Origin: Blautia sp.
Lineage (GTDB): Bacteria; Bacillota; Clostridia; Lachnospirales; Lachnospiraceae
Direction: 5' to 3'
Length of the DNA: 64,000 nucleotides
Assembly: GCA_017463155.1 (NCBI GenBank)
Contig: JAFTPT010000042.1
Coordinates: 62,001-126,000 of the forward strand
The stretch's first letter is position 1. The number at the start of each line of letters is the position of its first letter. Under the pieces are notes generated by a model that ran no database searches, had not been told where the DNA came from, and was given only the letters and a program-made list of their open reading frames with translations. Positions 50,718 to 58,951 of this stretch are shown piece by piece. Both the position numbers and the translations under genes were made by a program.

Positions 50718-52103
50718 ATGGCGAAGTCCAGAAAGCATGTGATCGAAAAGATACTGCCCGGAAGCATCGCCGAGGAGCTTGAGCTTCAAAAGGGGGATGC
50801 GATCGTACAGATCAACGGGCAGGATGTGGAGGATGTATTTGACTACCGGTATCTGCTGAATGACGAGTATGTGGAAATACTGGTCGAGAAGGCGGACGGC
50901 GAGCTCTGGGAGCTCGAAGTGGAAAAAGAATACTCCGAGGATCTGGGCGTCGAATTTGAAAACAGCCTGATGGACGACTACCGTTCCTGCTCCAATCACT
51001 GCGTTTTCTGTTTTATCGACCAGATGCCGCCGGGGATGCGGCCGACGCTTTATTTCAAGGATGATGATTCGCGGCTTTCGTTTCTCCAGGGTAACTATGT
51101 GACACTGACCAACATGTCGGAGCACGACATCGACCGGATCATCCATTACCGGCTTGAGCCGATCAATATCTCGTTTCAGGTCATGGATCCGGAGCTTCGG
51201 TGCCGGATGCTTCACAACCGCTTTGCGGGGGAAGCCCTGAAGAAAGCCGAGCGCCTTTTTAAGGCCGGCATACTGATGAACGGACAGATCGTTCTGTGTA
51301 AGGGCCTGAACGACGGTGAAAAGCTGGAAGAGAGCCTGCGCATCCTTTCGGAGTACGCGCCGGTCCTGCAGAGCGTGTCCGTCGTTCCGGTCGGCCTTTC
51401 AAGGTTCCGTGAAGGCCTGTATCCGCTCGAAGCATTTACAGGGGAGGACGCGAAGAAGGTTCTTTGCTGTATTCACGGATGGCAGGACAGGATGATGAAG
51501 AAGCACGGGATCCATTTTGTCCATGCATCCGACGAATGGTATATCCTCGCGGGAATGCCGCTTCCGGAGGAGGAAAGCTACGACGGATACCTGCAGCTGG
51601 AGAACGGCGTTGGTATGCTCCGGCTTCTGCAGGTAGAAACGGAGGAGGCGCTCCGGAACCGTACCGGGGATGACCGGAGGATCTCCGGCACCATCGCGAC
51701 AGGGGCGCTGGCGGCGCCGTTCCTGAAGGATCATATGGAACGCATCCGGAAAAAGTTTCCCAATGTGGACTACCGGGTGAAGGCGATCCGCAATGATTTT
51801 TTCGGAGAAAGCATCACGGTCTCGGGACTTGTCACGGGGCAGGACCTGATCCGGCAGCTGAAAGGGCAGGAGCTCGGGGAGAGACTTCTGATCCCCTGCA
51901 ACATGCTGCGGGACGGGGAGGATGTATTTCTCGATGATATAACTGTACAACAGGTGATCGAAGAGACGGGGGTTCCCCTGGTGGTCGTGGACGAGGGCGG
52001 CGGCGAGCTGGTCCGCTGCGTGCTGGAACCGGAGGACCCGCATGTGAGAAAAAGGAGACAAAGTTATGAGCAGACCGGTAGTAGCCATCGTGGGGAGACC
52101 TAA
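50718..52103 (+). CDS. DUF512 protein with PDZ and radical-SAM-like domains
   Basis: ATG 50718 follows a GGAGG-type site and gives 461 aa. An N-terminal PDZ-like domain (about 8-60, VIEKILPGSIAEELELQKGDAI) precedes a radical-SAM-like barrel with the cluster motif CSNHCVFCFIDQMP (Cys-x3-Cys-x2-Cys) and a C-terminal DUF512 domain (GLVTGQDLIRQLKGQELGERLLIPCNMLRDGEDVFLDD). The family is conserved in Clostridia and cyanobacteria beside der; its reaction is unknown. The 3' end overlaps der by 38 nt, so the two are coupled. Confidence 0.88.
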   Translation: MAKSRKHVIEKILPGSIAEELELQKGDAIVQINGQDVEDVFDYRYLLNDEYVEILVEKADGELWELEVEKEYSEDLGVEFENSLMDDYRSCSNHCVFCFIDQMPPGMRPTLYFKDDDSRLSFLQGNYVTLTNMSEHDIDRIIHYRLEPINISFQVMDPELRCRMLHNRFAGEALKKAERLFKAGILMNGQIVLCKGLNDGEKLEESLRILSEYAPVLQSVSVVPVGLSRFREGLYPLEAFTGEDAKKVLCCIHGWQDRMMKKHGIHFVHASDEWYILAGMPLPEEESYDGYLQLENGVGMLRLLQVETEEALRNRTGDDRRISGTIATGALAAPFLKDHMERIRKKFPNVDYRVKAIRNDFFGESITVSGLVTGQDLIRQLKGQELGERLLIPCNMLRDGEDVFLDDITVQQVIEETGVPLVVVDEGGGELVRCVLEPEDPHVRKRRQSYEQTGSSHRGET

Positions 52104-53391
52104 CGTCGGAAAATCCACCTTGTTCAATGCGCTGGCCGGAGAGAAGATTTCCATCGTCAAAGATACGCCCGGGGTGACACGTGACCGGATCTACGCGGAC
52201 GTGACCTGGCTGGACAAAAAATTCACGCTGATCGACACGGGAGGGATCGAACCGGAGAGCAGCGACGTGATCCTGTCCCAGATGAGGGAGCAGGCGCAGA
52301 TCGCCATGGATACCGCGGACGTGATCATCTTTATCACGGACGTCCGGCAGGGGCTGGTGGATTCGGATTCCAAGGTGGCGGATATGCTCCGCCGCAGCCA
52401 GAAGTCTGTGGTGCTGGTGGTCAATAAGGTGGACAGCTTCGAAAAATACCAGATGGATGTGTATGAGTTTTACAATCTGGGCATCGGGGAACCTGTCCCG
52501 ATCTCGGCGGCCAACATGCAGGGGCTGGGTGATATGCTAGACATCGTGACCAGCTATTTTCCCGCGGACACAGCGGAAGAGGAAGAGGATGACACGCCCC
52601 GCATCGCCATCGTCGGAAAGCCGAACGTCGGCAAATCCTCCCTGGTCAACAAGCTTGTGGGCGAGGACCGGATCATCGTGTCCGACATCGCCGGGACGAC
52701 CCGCGACGCCATCGACACGCGCGTGCGCTGGCAGGGAAGGGAATATGTGTTTATCGATACCGCCGGCCTCCGGCGGAAAAGCAAGGTCAAGGAGGACATT
52801 GAGCGCTACAGCGTGATCCGGACGGTGACCGCCGTGGAGAGGGCCAGCATCGTCGTCGTGATGATCGACGCGACGGAGGGCGTCACGGAGCAGGACGCCA
52901 AGGTCGCCGGCATCGCCCACGACAGGGGCAAGGGCGTGATCATCGCGGTCAATAAATGGGACGCGGTGGAGAAAAACGACAAGACGATCTATGAGCACAC
53001 GAACCGGATCCGGGAAGTCCTGTCCTACATGCCTTACGCAAAGCTTGTGTTCATCTCGGCGAAGACCGGCCAGAGGATCCACAGGCTGTACGAGGCGATC
53101 GATATCGTGATCCAGAATCAGAACATGCGGATCCAGACCGGCGTGCTGAACGAGATCCTGACAGAGGCCGTGGCGCTGCAGCAGCCGCCCTCGGATAAGG
53201 GAAAACGCCTGAAGATCTTCTACATGACGCAGGTGAGCGTCAAGCCGCCGACGTTCGTGGTATTTGTCAACGATAAGGAACTGATGCATTTTTCATATTT
53301 ACGTTATCTGGAAAACCGGATCAGGGATACCTTCGGATTTGAGGGAACGCCGCTCCGGTTCATCGTCCGGGAACGGGGAGAGAAGGGTTGA
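52066..53391 (+). CDS. der: Ribosome biogenesis GTPase Der (EngA)
   Basis: Der has two G domains in tandem and a C-terminal KH-like domain and is essential for 50S assembly. The 441-aa length is standard. The first P-loop is GRPNVGKSTLFN with DTGGIEP and NKVD; the second is GKPNVGKSSLVN with DTAGLRRKSKV and NKWD. The KH-like part (FYMTQVSVKPPTFVVFVND) ends with NRIRDTFGFEGTPLRFIVRER. It starts inside the DUF512 gene with AAAGGAG upstream. Confidence 0.97.
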   Translation: MSRPVVAIVGRPNVGKSTLFNALAGEKISIVKDTPGVTRDRIYADVTWLDKKFTLIDTGGIEPESSDVILSQMREQAQIAMDTADVIIFITDVRQGLVDSDSKVADMLRRSQKSVVLVVNKVDSFEKYQMDVYEFYNLGIGEPVPISAANMQGLGDMLDIVTSYFPADTAEEEEDDTPRIAIVGKPNVGKSSLVNKLVGEDRIIVSDIAGTTRDAIDTRVRWQGREYVFIDTAGLRRKSKVKEDIERYSVIRTVTAVERASIVVVMIDATEGVTEQDAKVAGIAHDRGKGVIIAVNKWDAVEKNDKTIYEHTNRIREVLSYMPYAKLVFISAKTGQRIHRLYEAIDIVIQNQNMRIQTGVLNEILTEAVALQQPPSDKGKRLKIFYMTQVSVKPPTFVVFVNDKELMHFSYLRYLENRIRDTFGFEGTPLRFIVRERGEKG

Positions 53392-53394
53392 TCT

Positions 53395-54036
53395 ATGTAC
53401 AGACTGGGGTGTCTTCTGCTGGGATATCTGTTTGGCCTGATCCAGACAGGGTATCTGATCGGAAAGATCAGGCATAAGGATATCCGGCAGTATGGAAGTG
53501 GAAATACCGGTGCGACCAACACACTGCGGACCTTCGGCAAGAAGGCCGGTGCCCTCGCGCTGCTCGGTGACTGCCTGAAATGTGTCCTGGCCATGTCCGC
53601 GGCTGTCATGCTTTTCAGGAATGTCGGCGGGGCCGAGCCGGGACTGGTACAGCTGTACGCGGCCGCGGGGTGCATACTTGGGCATAATTTCCCGTTCTAC
53701 ATGAATTTCAAGGGAGGGAAAGGCGTGGCGGCCTCTCTCGGTTTTGTGGCTGCCTATGACTGGCACCTTGTGATCCCGATCCTGCTCGCGTTCGTGCTGG
53801 TCGTGGCGGTGACGCGGTATGTTTCCCTGGGGTCCCTTACGGCCTATACGGTGGGGATCACACTCGCGGTCATCTTCACGATCCGGGGAAACTATGGAAT
53901 GAATACGGCGGGGCGGGTGGAAAGCTGCATCCTGTTTGTGCTGCTTCTCTGCCTGGCCTTCTGGCAGCACAGGGAAAACATCCAAAGACTCAAAAACGGT
54001 ACCGAGAATAAGCTTGGACAGAAGAAAGGCGGGTGA
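53395..54036 (+). CDS. plsY: Glycerol-3-phosphate acyltransferase PlsY
   Basis: PlsY transfers acyl groups from acyl-phosphate to glycerol 3-phosphate, the first step of phospholipid synthesis. The 213-aa membrane protein has about five helices and the three family motifs: DIRQYGSGNTGATNTLRTFG, GHNFPFYMNFKGGKGVAAS, and a later weaker NYGMNTAGRVES segment. It starts 3 nt after the der stop and is followed by gpsA, which supplies its substrate. Confidence 0.94.
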   Translation: MYRLGCLLLGYLFGLIQTGYLIGKIRHKDIRQYGSGNTGATNTLRTFGKKAGALALLGDCLKCVLAMSAAVMLFRNVGGAEPGLVQLYAAAGCILGHNFPFYMNFKGGKGVAASLGFVAAYDWHLVIPILLAFVLVVAVTRYVSLGSLTAYTVGITLAVIFTIRGNYGMNTAGRVESCILFVLLLCLAFWQHRENIQRLKNGTENKLGQKKGG

Positions 54037-54041
54037 CCGAT

Positions 54042-55052
54042 ATGGCAAAGATCAGTGTTCTTGGAGCGGGAAGCTGGGGAACGGCTCTGTCGCTGCTCCT
54101 GTATCACAACGGGCACCAGGTGACATTGTGGTCCGTGATCGAAGAAGAAGTGGAGATGCTTCGGAAAAAGAGAGAGCATGAGGCGAAGCTTCCCGGCGTG
54201 AAGCTTCCGGAGGATATGGAGATCACGACGGATCTTCAGGCCTGCCTTCGTGATCCGGACGTGGCTGTTCTTGCCGTCCCGTCACCCTTTACCCGGAGCA
54301 CGGCACGTTCCATGAAGGAATTCACAAGGGACGGGCAGATCATCGTCAATGTAGCCAAGGGAATCGAAGAGACGACGCTCATGACCCTCAGCGATATCAT
54401 CGAGGAGGAGATCCCGCAGGCGAACGTCTGCGTGCTTTCCGGGCCGAGCCATGCGGAGGAAGTAGGCCGGGGCCTCCCGACGACCTGCGTGGTCAGTTCC
54501 CATGACCGGAAGACGGCCGAGTATCTGCAGGGGATCTTTATGAGCCCGGTCTTCCGGGTCTACACGACGCCGGATATGCTCGGGGTGGAGCTTGGCGGCT
54601 CCTTAAAGAACGTCATCGCCCTGGCGGCCGGCACGGCGGACGGCCTGGGATACGGCGACAATACCAAGGCGGCCCTGATCACAAGGGGGATCGCCGAGAT
54701 CACACGTCTCGGCGTCAAAATGGGCGCCTCCGCCGAGACCTTCTACGGCCTGTCCGGGATCGGCGACCTGATCGTCACGTGTGCCAGCGTTCATTCCCGG
54801 AACAGAAAGGCCGGCTATCTGATGGGGCAGGGGCTCACCATGGAGGAAGCCATGAAGGAAGTGAAGATGGTCGTCGAGGGCGTCTATTCCGCAAAAGCGG
54901 CACGGCAGCTGGCCGCCAGATATGAGGTGGAGATGCCGATCATCGACGAGGTCTGTAAGGTCCTCTTTGAGGATAAGAAAGCCTCGGATGCCGTCTATGA
55001 CCTGATGGTCCGCGACAAAAAGGTCGAAGCTCCGATGCTTCCCTGGGAATAA
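54042..55052 (+). CDS. gpsA: Glycerol-3-phosphate dehydrogenase (NAD(P)+)
   Basis: GpsA reduces dihydroxyacetone phosphate to glycerol 3-phosphate. ATG 54042 (336 aa) is preferred; GTG 54033 is in frame but overlaps plsY. The Rossmann motif SVLGAGSWGTALSLLL opens the chain, followed by CVLSGPSHAEEVGRGLPT, LGGSLKNVIALAAGTADGLGYGDN with the catalytic Lys, and the LSGIGDLIVTC and SRNRKAGYLMGQG segments. It is functionally paired with PlsY in one operon. Confidence 0.96.
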   Translation: MAKISVLGAGSWGTALSLLLYHNGHQVTLWSVIEEEVEMLRKKREHEAKLPGVKLPEDMEITTDLQACLRDPDVAVLAVPSPFTRSTARSMKEFTRDGQIIVNVAKGIEETTLMTLSDIIEEEIPQANVCVLSGPSHAEEVGRGLPTTCVVSSHDRKTAEYLQGIFMSPVFRVYTTPDMLGVELGGSLKNVIALAAGTADGLGYGDNTKAALITRGIAEITRLGVKMGASAETFYGLSGIGDLIVTCASVHSRNRKAGYLMGQGLTMEEAMKEVKMVVEGVYSAKAARQLAARYEVEMPIIDEVCKVLFEDKKASDAVYDLMVRDKKVEAPMLPWE

Positions 55053-55072
55053 GAAAAAAAGAACGGAAACAG

Positions 55073-55117
55073 AAAACCTCTCCCGCGTCCGCGTGAAACG
55101 GAACGGGAGAGGTTTTT
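55073..55117. terminator. Bidirectional terminator between gpsA and the aldo/keto reductase
   Basis: A 13-bp perfect stem (55073-55085 / 55104-55116) begins with AAAA and ends with a T-run. Confidence 0.85.
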
Positions 55118-55135
55118 GTACGCTGTTATGCTATA

Positions 55136-55960
55136 TCAGAACTGTATATCCCGGAGATCCTCGGGAATGCTGGCGGCCCGGTAATTCTGGTTCAACGTAT
55201 CGATGATCGCCATATCCTCGTCTTCGATCTCGAAATCAAAGATCCTCGCATTGCCGCGGATCCGCTCCGGATCCTGCGACTTGGGGATCACGCACAGCCC
55301 CTTCTGCACGGCCCACCGGAGACCGACCTGGGCGGGCGTGTGGGCATATTTGGTACCCAGGACACACATGACATCGTTGTCGAGATAGGCGCCGCGGGCC
55401 AGAGGGGCGTAGGCCTGTACCTGGATGCCGTTGTCCCGGCAGTATTCGATCAGCTCCTGCTGGTACCAAAGAGGATGGTTCTCGATCTGGTTGACCGCCG
55501 GGACGATGCCGGAGACCTTGCGAAGTTCCTCCAGGTGCCGGATCTCGAAATTGCTGACGCCGATGGCCTTGGCGCGGCCGTCCGCGAGGAACCGTTCAAG
55601 GGCACGCCAGGTGCCGGCATAGCAGCCGGGGACCGGCCAGTGGATCAGGTAAAGATCCACATAGTCAAGGCGGAGACGTTCAAGACTCCGGGAGAAGGCC
55701 CCTTCGATATCGCCGAGACGCTGCGCGTTGTTCCAGACCTTGGTCGTGATGAAGAGTTCCTCACGTGGGACCGAAAGCCTTGCGATGGCTTTGCCCACGA
55801 GTTCTTCATTCTTGTAGGCGGATGCTGTATCGAACAGACGGTAGCCCGCATTGGCAGCAGCGCTGATGGCGGTGATGGTCGCCGCCTCATCGGTGAGCTT
55901 ATATAGGCCGAGCCCGAGAACGGGCATCTCTTTTCCGTTATTCAGTGTTACTTTTTGCAT
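55136..55960 (-). CDS. Aldo/keto reductase
   Basis: This NADPH-dependent oxidoreductase of 274 aa is in the 2,5-diketo-gluconate reductase/prostaglandin synthase-like subgroup. The catalytic tetrad is visible: Asp in YRLFDTASAYKNEE, Tyr in the same segment, Lys in LFITTKVW and His in LYLIHWPVPG. The nucleotide-binding end reads VIPKSQDPERIRGNARIFDFE. The natural substrate cannot be predicted. It faces gpsA convergently and diverges from the His-rich gene. Confidence 0.92.
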   Translation of the reverse strand: MQKVTLNNGKEMPVLGLGLYKLTDEAATITAISAAANAGYRLFDTASAYKNEELVGKAIARLSVPREELFITTKVWNNAQRLGDIEGAFSRSLERLRLDYVDLYLIHWPVPGCYAGTWRALERFLADGRAKAIGVSNFEIRHLEELRKVSGIVPAVNQIENHPLWYQQELIEYCRDNGIQVQAYAPLARGAYLDNDVMCVLGTKYAHTPAQVGLRWAVQKGLCVIPKSQDPERIRGNARIFDFEIEDEDMAIIDTLNQNYRAASIPEDLRDIQF

Positions 55961-56276
55961 AAAACGTACTGCCTCCCGGTGTTACCTGATGATCTTTTTT
56001 CTTGTGCAAGTATAACACACAAATATGAAAGAATCGCATCATTTGTATTAAATCTTTGCTACAGCGGCGGATGGGGGTGGCAGGACGGCTGCAGGAGGGC
56101 AAAAACATACAAGCACAATGGAAAAATCTGTACGTTTTGACCGTCACATTGTACGATTATGACCTTGCGAAAACCCGTGTATGGTTGTATAATACCAATA
56201 TATTGACAAATTCTTGTCACAGGTCTGCCCTTTTTAGGGAATCTGTGTGCGGACGATGAAAAAAGGAGTACAAGCA
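55961..56276. promoter_or_regulatory. Divergent intergenic region ahead of the Wood-Ljungdahl cluster
   Basis: In these 316 nt I see a minus-strand TATACT (56009-56014) for the aldo/keto reductase without a good -35, and a + strand promoter at 56165-56193. An A/T-poor middle (56060-56100) shows no recognisable structure. A second TTGACA near 56199 has no -10 partner. No gene or RNA is evident. Confidence 0.5.
56165..56193 (+). promoter_or_regulatory. SigA-type promoter for the His-rich gene
   Basis: TTGCGA (56165-56170), a 17-bp spacer and a perfect TATAAT (56188-56193). Confidence 0.7.
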
Positions 56277-56663
56277 ATGCACATCATCAAGGACGAAAAC
56301 GGTAACCTGATCCCTCATGGGGCTCATCATGATCATGAGCACGAGGGACATCATCATGACCATGACCATGAGCATGAGCATGAGGGGCACCATCATGATC
56401 ATGGCTGCGAGCAGGGACACTGCGGCAGCTGTGAAGGCGGAGACTGCCGGAATGAGACGGTTGCGCTTCTGACCTATATGCTGCAGCACAACGAGCATCA
56501 TGCGCAGGAACTGGACCAGATGGCGGATAACCTGGACAAGCTGGGAATGACGGCTGCGGCCAAGACGATCCGCGAAGGCGTTTCCGATTTCCAGAAGGGA
56601 AATATGCGCCTCGGCCTGGCCCTGACGCTTGTCAAGGAAGAACTTGCGGACAAAAAAGACTGA
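56277..56663 (+). CDS. His/Cys-rich metal-binding protein beside the CODH cluster
   Basis: ATG 56277 follows AAAGGAG and gives 128 aa. Residues 14-48 hold 17 histidines in HHDH, EHEGHHHDHDHEH-like runs, then Cys44, Cys49, Cys52 and Cys57 form a Cys-rich patch. The C-terminal half (60-125) is helical (LLTYMLQHNEHHAQELDQMA) and has no membrane segment. Such tails bind Ni2+, Co2+ or Zn2+. Placement directly before a CooT-like gene and a CODH cluster suggests nickel storage or delivery, like the His-rich CooJ or HypB proteins, but no sequence family is recognised with confidence. Confidence 0.72.
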   Translation: MHIIKDENGNLIPHGAHHDHEHEGHHHDHDHEHEHEGHHHDHGCEQGHCGSCEGGDCRNETVALLTYMLQHNEHHAQELDQMADNLDKLGMTAAAKTIREGVSDFQKGNMRLGLALTLVKEELADKKD

Positions 56664-56691
56664 CAGCTGCGACGAAAGGGGGGCGATCCCA

Positions 56692-56877
56692 ATGTGCCTG
56701 GCAACGGTTTACAAAGAACAGGACAACTCCGTGATCTTCAAAAATGTCAGCCGCATCGATGTGGATGGCAGCACCATCACTCTGCGGGATATCATGGGTG
56801 ACGAGCGGAAGCTGAACGGAAAGATCCTGATGGTGGATCTGGCAAACAGCATTGTGAAACTGGATATTGACGAGTGA
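56692..56877 (+). CDS. cooT: CooT-like nickel-binding protein
   Basis: The 61-aa protein begins MCLATVY, the hallmark of CooT, where Cys2 is the nickel ligand in a small homodimer. The rest (VIFKNVSRIDVDGSTITLRD, then MVDLANSIVKLDI) fits the short beta-barrel fold of the family (Pfam CooT, formerly DUF2097-like annotations). A GGGGGG-type site lies upstream. In Rhodospirillum rubrum CooT is one of the accessory proteins for nickel insertion into CODH. It sits 28 nt after the His-rich gene and 56 nt before metF. Confidence 0.82.
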   Translation: MCLATVYKEQDNSVIFKNVSRIDVDGSTITLRDIMGDERKLNGKILMVDLANSIVKLDIDE

Positions 56878-56933
56878 TCTCTAAAGACCTGCAAAGGTTT
56901 GTGGGATAAATAAACATGGAGGTACTGAACAAC

Positions 56934-57851
56934 ATGAAGCTTTCAGAGGCTATGAAGGAGAGAATGCTTCTGTCCTTCGAACTGTTCCCGCCAAAAACAG
57001 ACAAGGGAATGGCAAATCTTCCGGGCACGATCGAGCATCTGTGCAAGTACAGACCGGAATACATTTCCTGCACGTACGGGGCCGGCGGGACCAACGTAGG
57101 CAAAAACATGGATGTCTGTCAGATGATCAAGGAGGCGGGGACCATTCCGGTCACGCATTTCACATGTATCGGGAATACGGCGGATGGCATCAAGGAACAG
57201 CTGCAGAAATATCTTGATAACGGGATCGATCATATGCTGGCACTTCGCGGTGATCTTCCCTTCGGATGGGAAGGAACCGGCGGTGATTTTTCCTATGCGA
57301 CAGATCTGGTAGCTTTTGTTCGCAAAACCTTCGGCGACAAGATCGAGATCGCTGTCGCCGGATCTCCGGAAGGCCATATCTCCTGCCGCAGCCTGGACGC
57401 GGACATCGCGGTCCTCAAGCAGAAGCAGGACAATGGCGCCGATTATATCATGACGCAGCTCTGCTGGGATATGGAGCAGTTCAAGCGCTGGCTTGACAAG
57501 ATCCGTCAGGCGGGCGTGACCATGCCGGTGGATGTGGGCATCATGCCGATCCTGGATCAGGCGGCCACGATCAACATGGCACTGTCCCGGAACGCATGCG
57601 TGATGCCGCGGGCACTTTCCGAGATCATCTCGCGCAACTGGATCTTCCCGAACCCCTTCGACAAGGAGCCGTTCGACGCCGACGTCGAGGGCAAAAAACA
57701 GCGGTTCAGGGAAGAAGGAATGGAATATACGATCCGCCAGATCGACGAATACCGGGCGCTCGGTATCAACGGCATTCATCTCTACGCACTGAACAAGTGG
57801 AAGGATGTGTCGGAGATCATCGACCGTTCCGGCATCCGGACATTGGTATAA
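56934..57851 (+). CDS. metF: Methylenetetrahydrofolate reductase
   Basis: MetF reduces methylene-THF to methyl-THF, the last methyl-branch step of the Wood-Ljungdahl pathway. ATG 56934 has GGAGGT 10 nt upstream and is preferred to ATG 56916, giving 305 aa. Motifs are LSFELFPPKTDKG, EYISCTYGAGGT, NGIDHMLALRGDLP with the flavin-binding region, DADIAVLKQKQDNGADYIMTQ and IHLYALNKW. No adjacent metV-like zinc/corrinoid subunit gene is present, so it is either a stand-alone MetF or has a partner elsewhere. Confidence 0.93.
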   Translation: MKLSEAMKERMLLSFELFPPKTDKGMANLPGTIEHLCKYRPEYISCTYGAGGTNVGKNMDVCQMIKEAGTIPVTHFTCIGNTADGIKEQLQKYLDNGIDHMLALRGDLPFGWEGTGGDFSYATDLVAFVRKTFGDKIEIAVAGSPEGHISCRSLDADIAVLKQKQDNGADYIMTQLCWDMEQFKRWLDKIRQAGVTMPVDVGIMPILDQAATINMALSRNACVMPRALSEIISRNWIFPNPFDKEPFDADVEGKKQRFREEGMEYTIRQIDEYRALGINGIHLYALNKWKDVSEIIDRSGIRTLV

Positions 57852-57881
57852 GCGGACAGGTAACAGGAGGTTTTTGATCTT

Positions 57882-58652
57882 ATGGCACATGTGATCGCCG
57901 TTGCCGGCAAAGGCGGCGTTGGAAAGACGACTCTTTGCGGAATGCTGATCCAGTATCTCTGCGAACAGGGGAAAGGTCCGGTCCTTGCGGTGGACGCGGA
58001 CGCCAATTCCAATCTGAACGAGGTCCTGGGAGTAAAGGTCGAGACAACACTGGGGGATGTGCGTGAGGAGATCGCACGCGCCGAGCTCTCTGCCGAGAAC
58101 CCGATCCCCGCGGGCGTTTCAAAGGCAGATTATGCGGAGATGCGCTTCGAGGATGCACTGACCGAGGATGATGATTTTGATCTTCTGGTTATGGGCAGGA
58201 CCCAGGGGAAGGGATGCTACTGTTACGTGAACGGACTGCTGCAGACGCAGCTGGCCAGGTACCAAAACAGTTATCCTTACTTCGTGGTCGACAACGAAGC
58301 CGGCATGGAGCATATCAGCAGGGGAGTCCTTCCGACCATGCAGACAGCCATTCTGGTGAGCGACTGCTCCAGACGCGGGATCCAGGCCGTCGGGCGTATC
58401 GCCCGCCTGATCGATGAATGCGAGATGCATCCCGATACGGTGGGACTGATCGTCAACCGTGCCCCAAAAGGGGAACTGAACCCCGGGATCCTGGAGGAGA
58501 TCGAACTTCAGGGCCTTCATCTGCTGGGCGTGCTACCGCAGGATGAAATGGTCTATGAGTTCGACTGCGAGGGGAGGCCGACGGTGGAACTGCCGGCGGA
58601 CAATCCCGTCAAGACGGCAATCAGGGGGATCGTGGACAAGCTGGGATTGTAA
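57882..58652 (+). CDS. cooC: CooC-type nickel-insertion ATPase
   Basis: CooC is a dimeric P-loop ATPase that matures the Ni-Fe-S C-cluster of CODH. The 256-aa protein has the deviant Walker A AGKGGVGKTT, DADANSN, and the Cys-x-Cys metal site at Cys112 and Cys114 (GKGCYCYVNG), the same spacing as in CooC of R. rubrum. VDNEAGMEHISRG is the Walker B/switch region. AGGAGG precedes the ATG, 30 nt after metF. A second CooC-like gene follows CODH; the pair may serve CODH and ACS separately. Confidence 0.92.
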   Translation: MAHVIAVAGKGGVGKTTLCGMLIQYLCEQGKGPVLAVDADANSNLNEVLGVKVETTLGDVREEIARAELSAENPIPAGVSKADYAEMRFEDALTEDDDFDLLVMGRTQGKGCYCYVNGLLQTQLARYQNSYPYFVVDNEAGMEHISRGVLPTMQTAILVSDCSRRGIQAVGRIARLIDECEMHPDTVGLIVNRAPKGELNPGILEEIELQGLHLLGVLPQDEMVYEFDCEGRPTVELPADNPVKTAIRGIVDKLGL

Positions 58653-58951
58653 AAAAGCTTGTTGTATACGAGACTTAATAAAGCCGGATCGCTCCGCACA
58701 GAGTGCTCCCGCGATCCTGAAACGATGATTCGGAATTCGTTACGCTCGCAAGGCTTCGCGTAACTGTATTCCTCATATCGCTTAGGTCGTCACGTGCACA
58801 ATCGTGACTGCCTGCAAGCAGGCGTTCCGATGTTCACGGACGACACTTTATTCATTATAATATCCCATGGGTGGGGATGGGTTCCTGTCGTGGGTATTTA
58901 TATGTAACCAAAAACAAGTACCTAAAGTACTTACATTTAAGGAGGTCTAAA
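58653..58951. promoter_or_regulatory. Hairpin-rich leader region of acsA with promoter
   Basis: The 299-nt gap holds four small hairpins: GGATCGC/GCGATCC (58685-58717), a nested GGAAT...GTTACGC/GCGTAAC...ATTCC unit (58732-58772), GTCACG/CGTGAC (58789-58808) and GCCTGC/GCAGGC (58810-58823). A promoter (TTCACG, 17 bp, TATAAT; 58833-58861) follows, then a leader with AAGTAC/GTACTT before AAGGAGGT. No coding frame is convincing. Confidence 0.6.
58833..58861 (+). promoter_or_regulatory. Promoter for acsA
   Basis: TTCACG (58833-58838), a 17-bp spacer and a perfect TATAAT (58856-58861). Confidence 0.6.
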
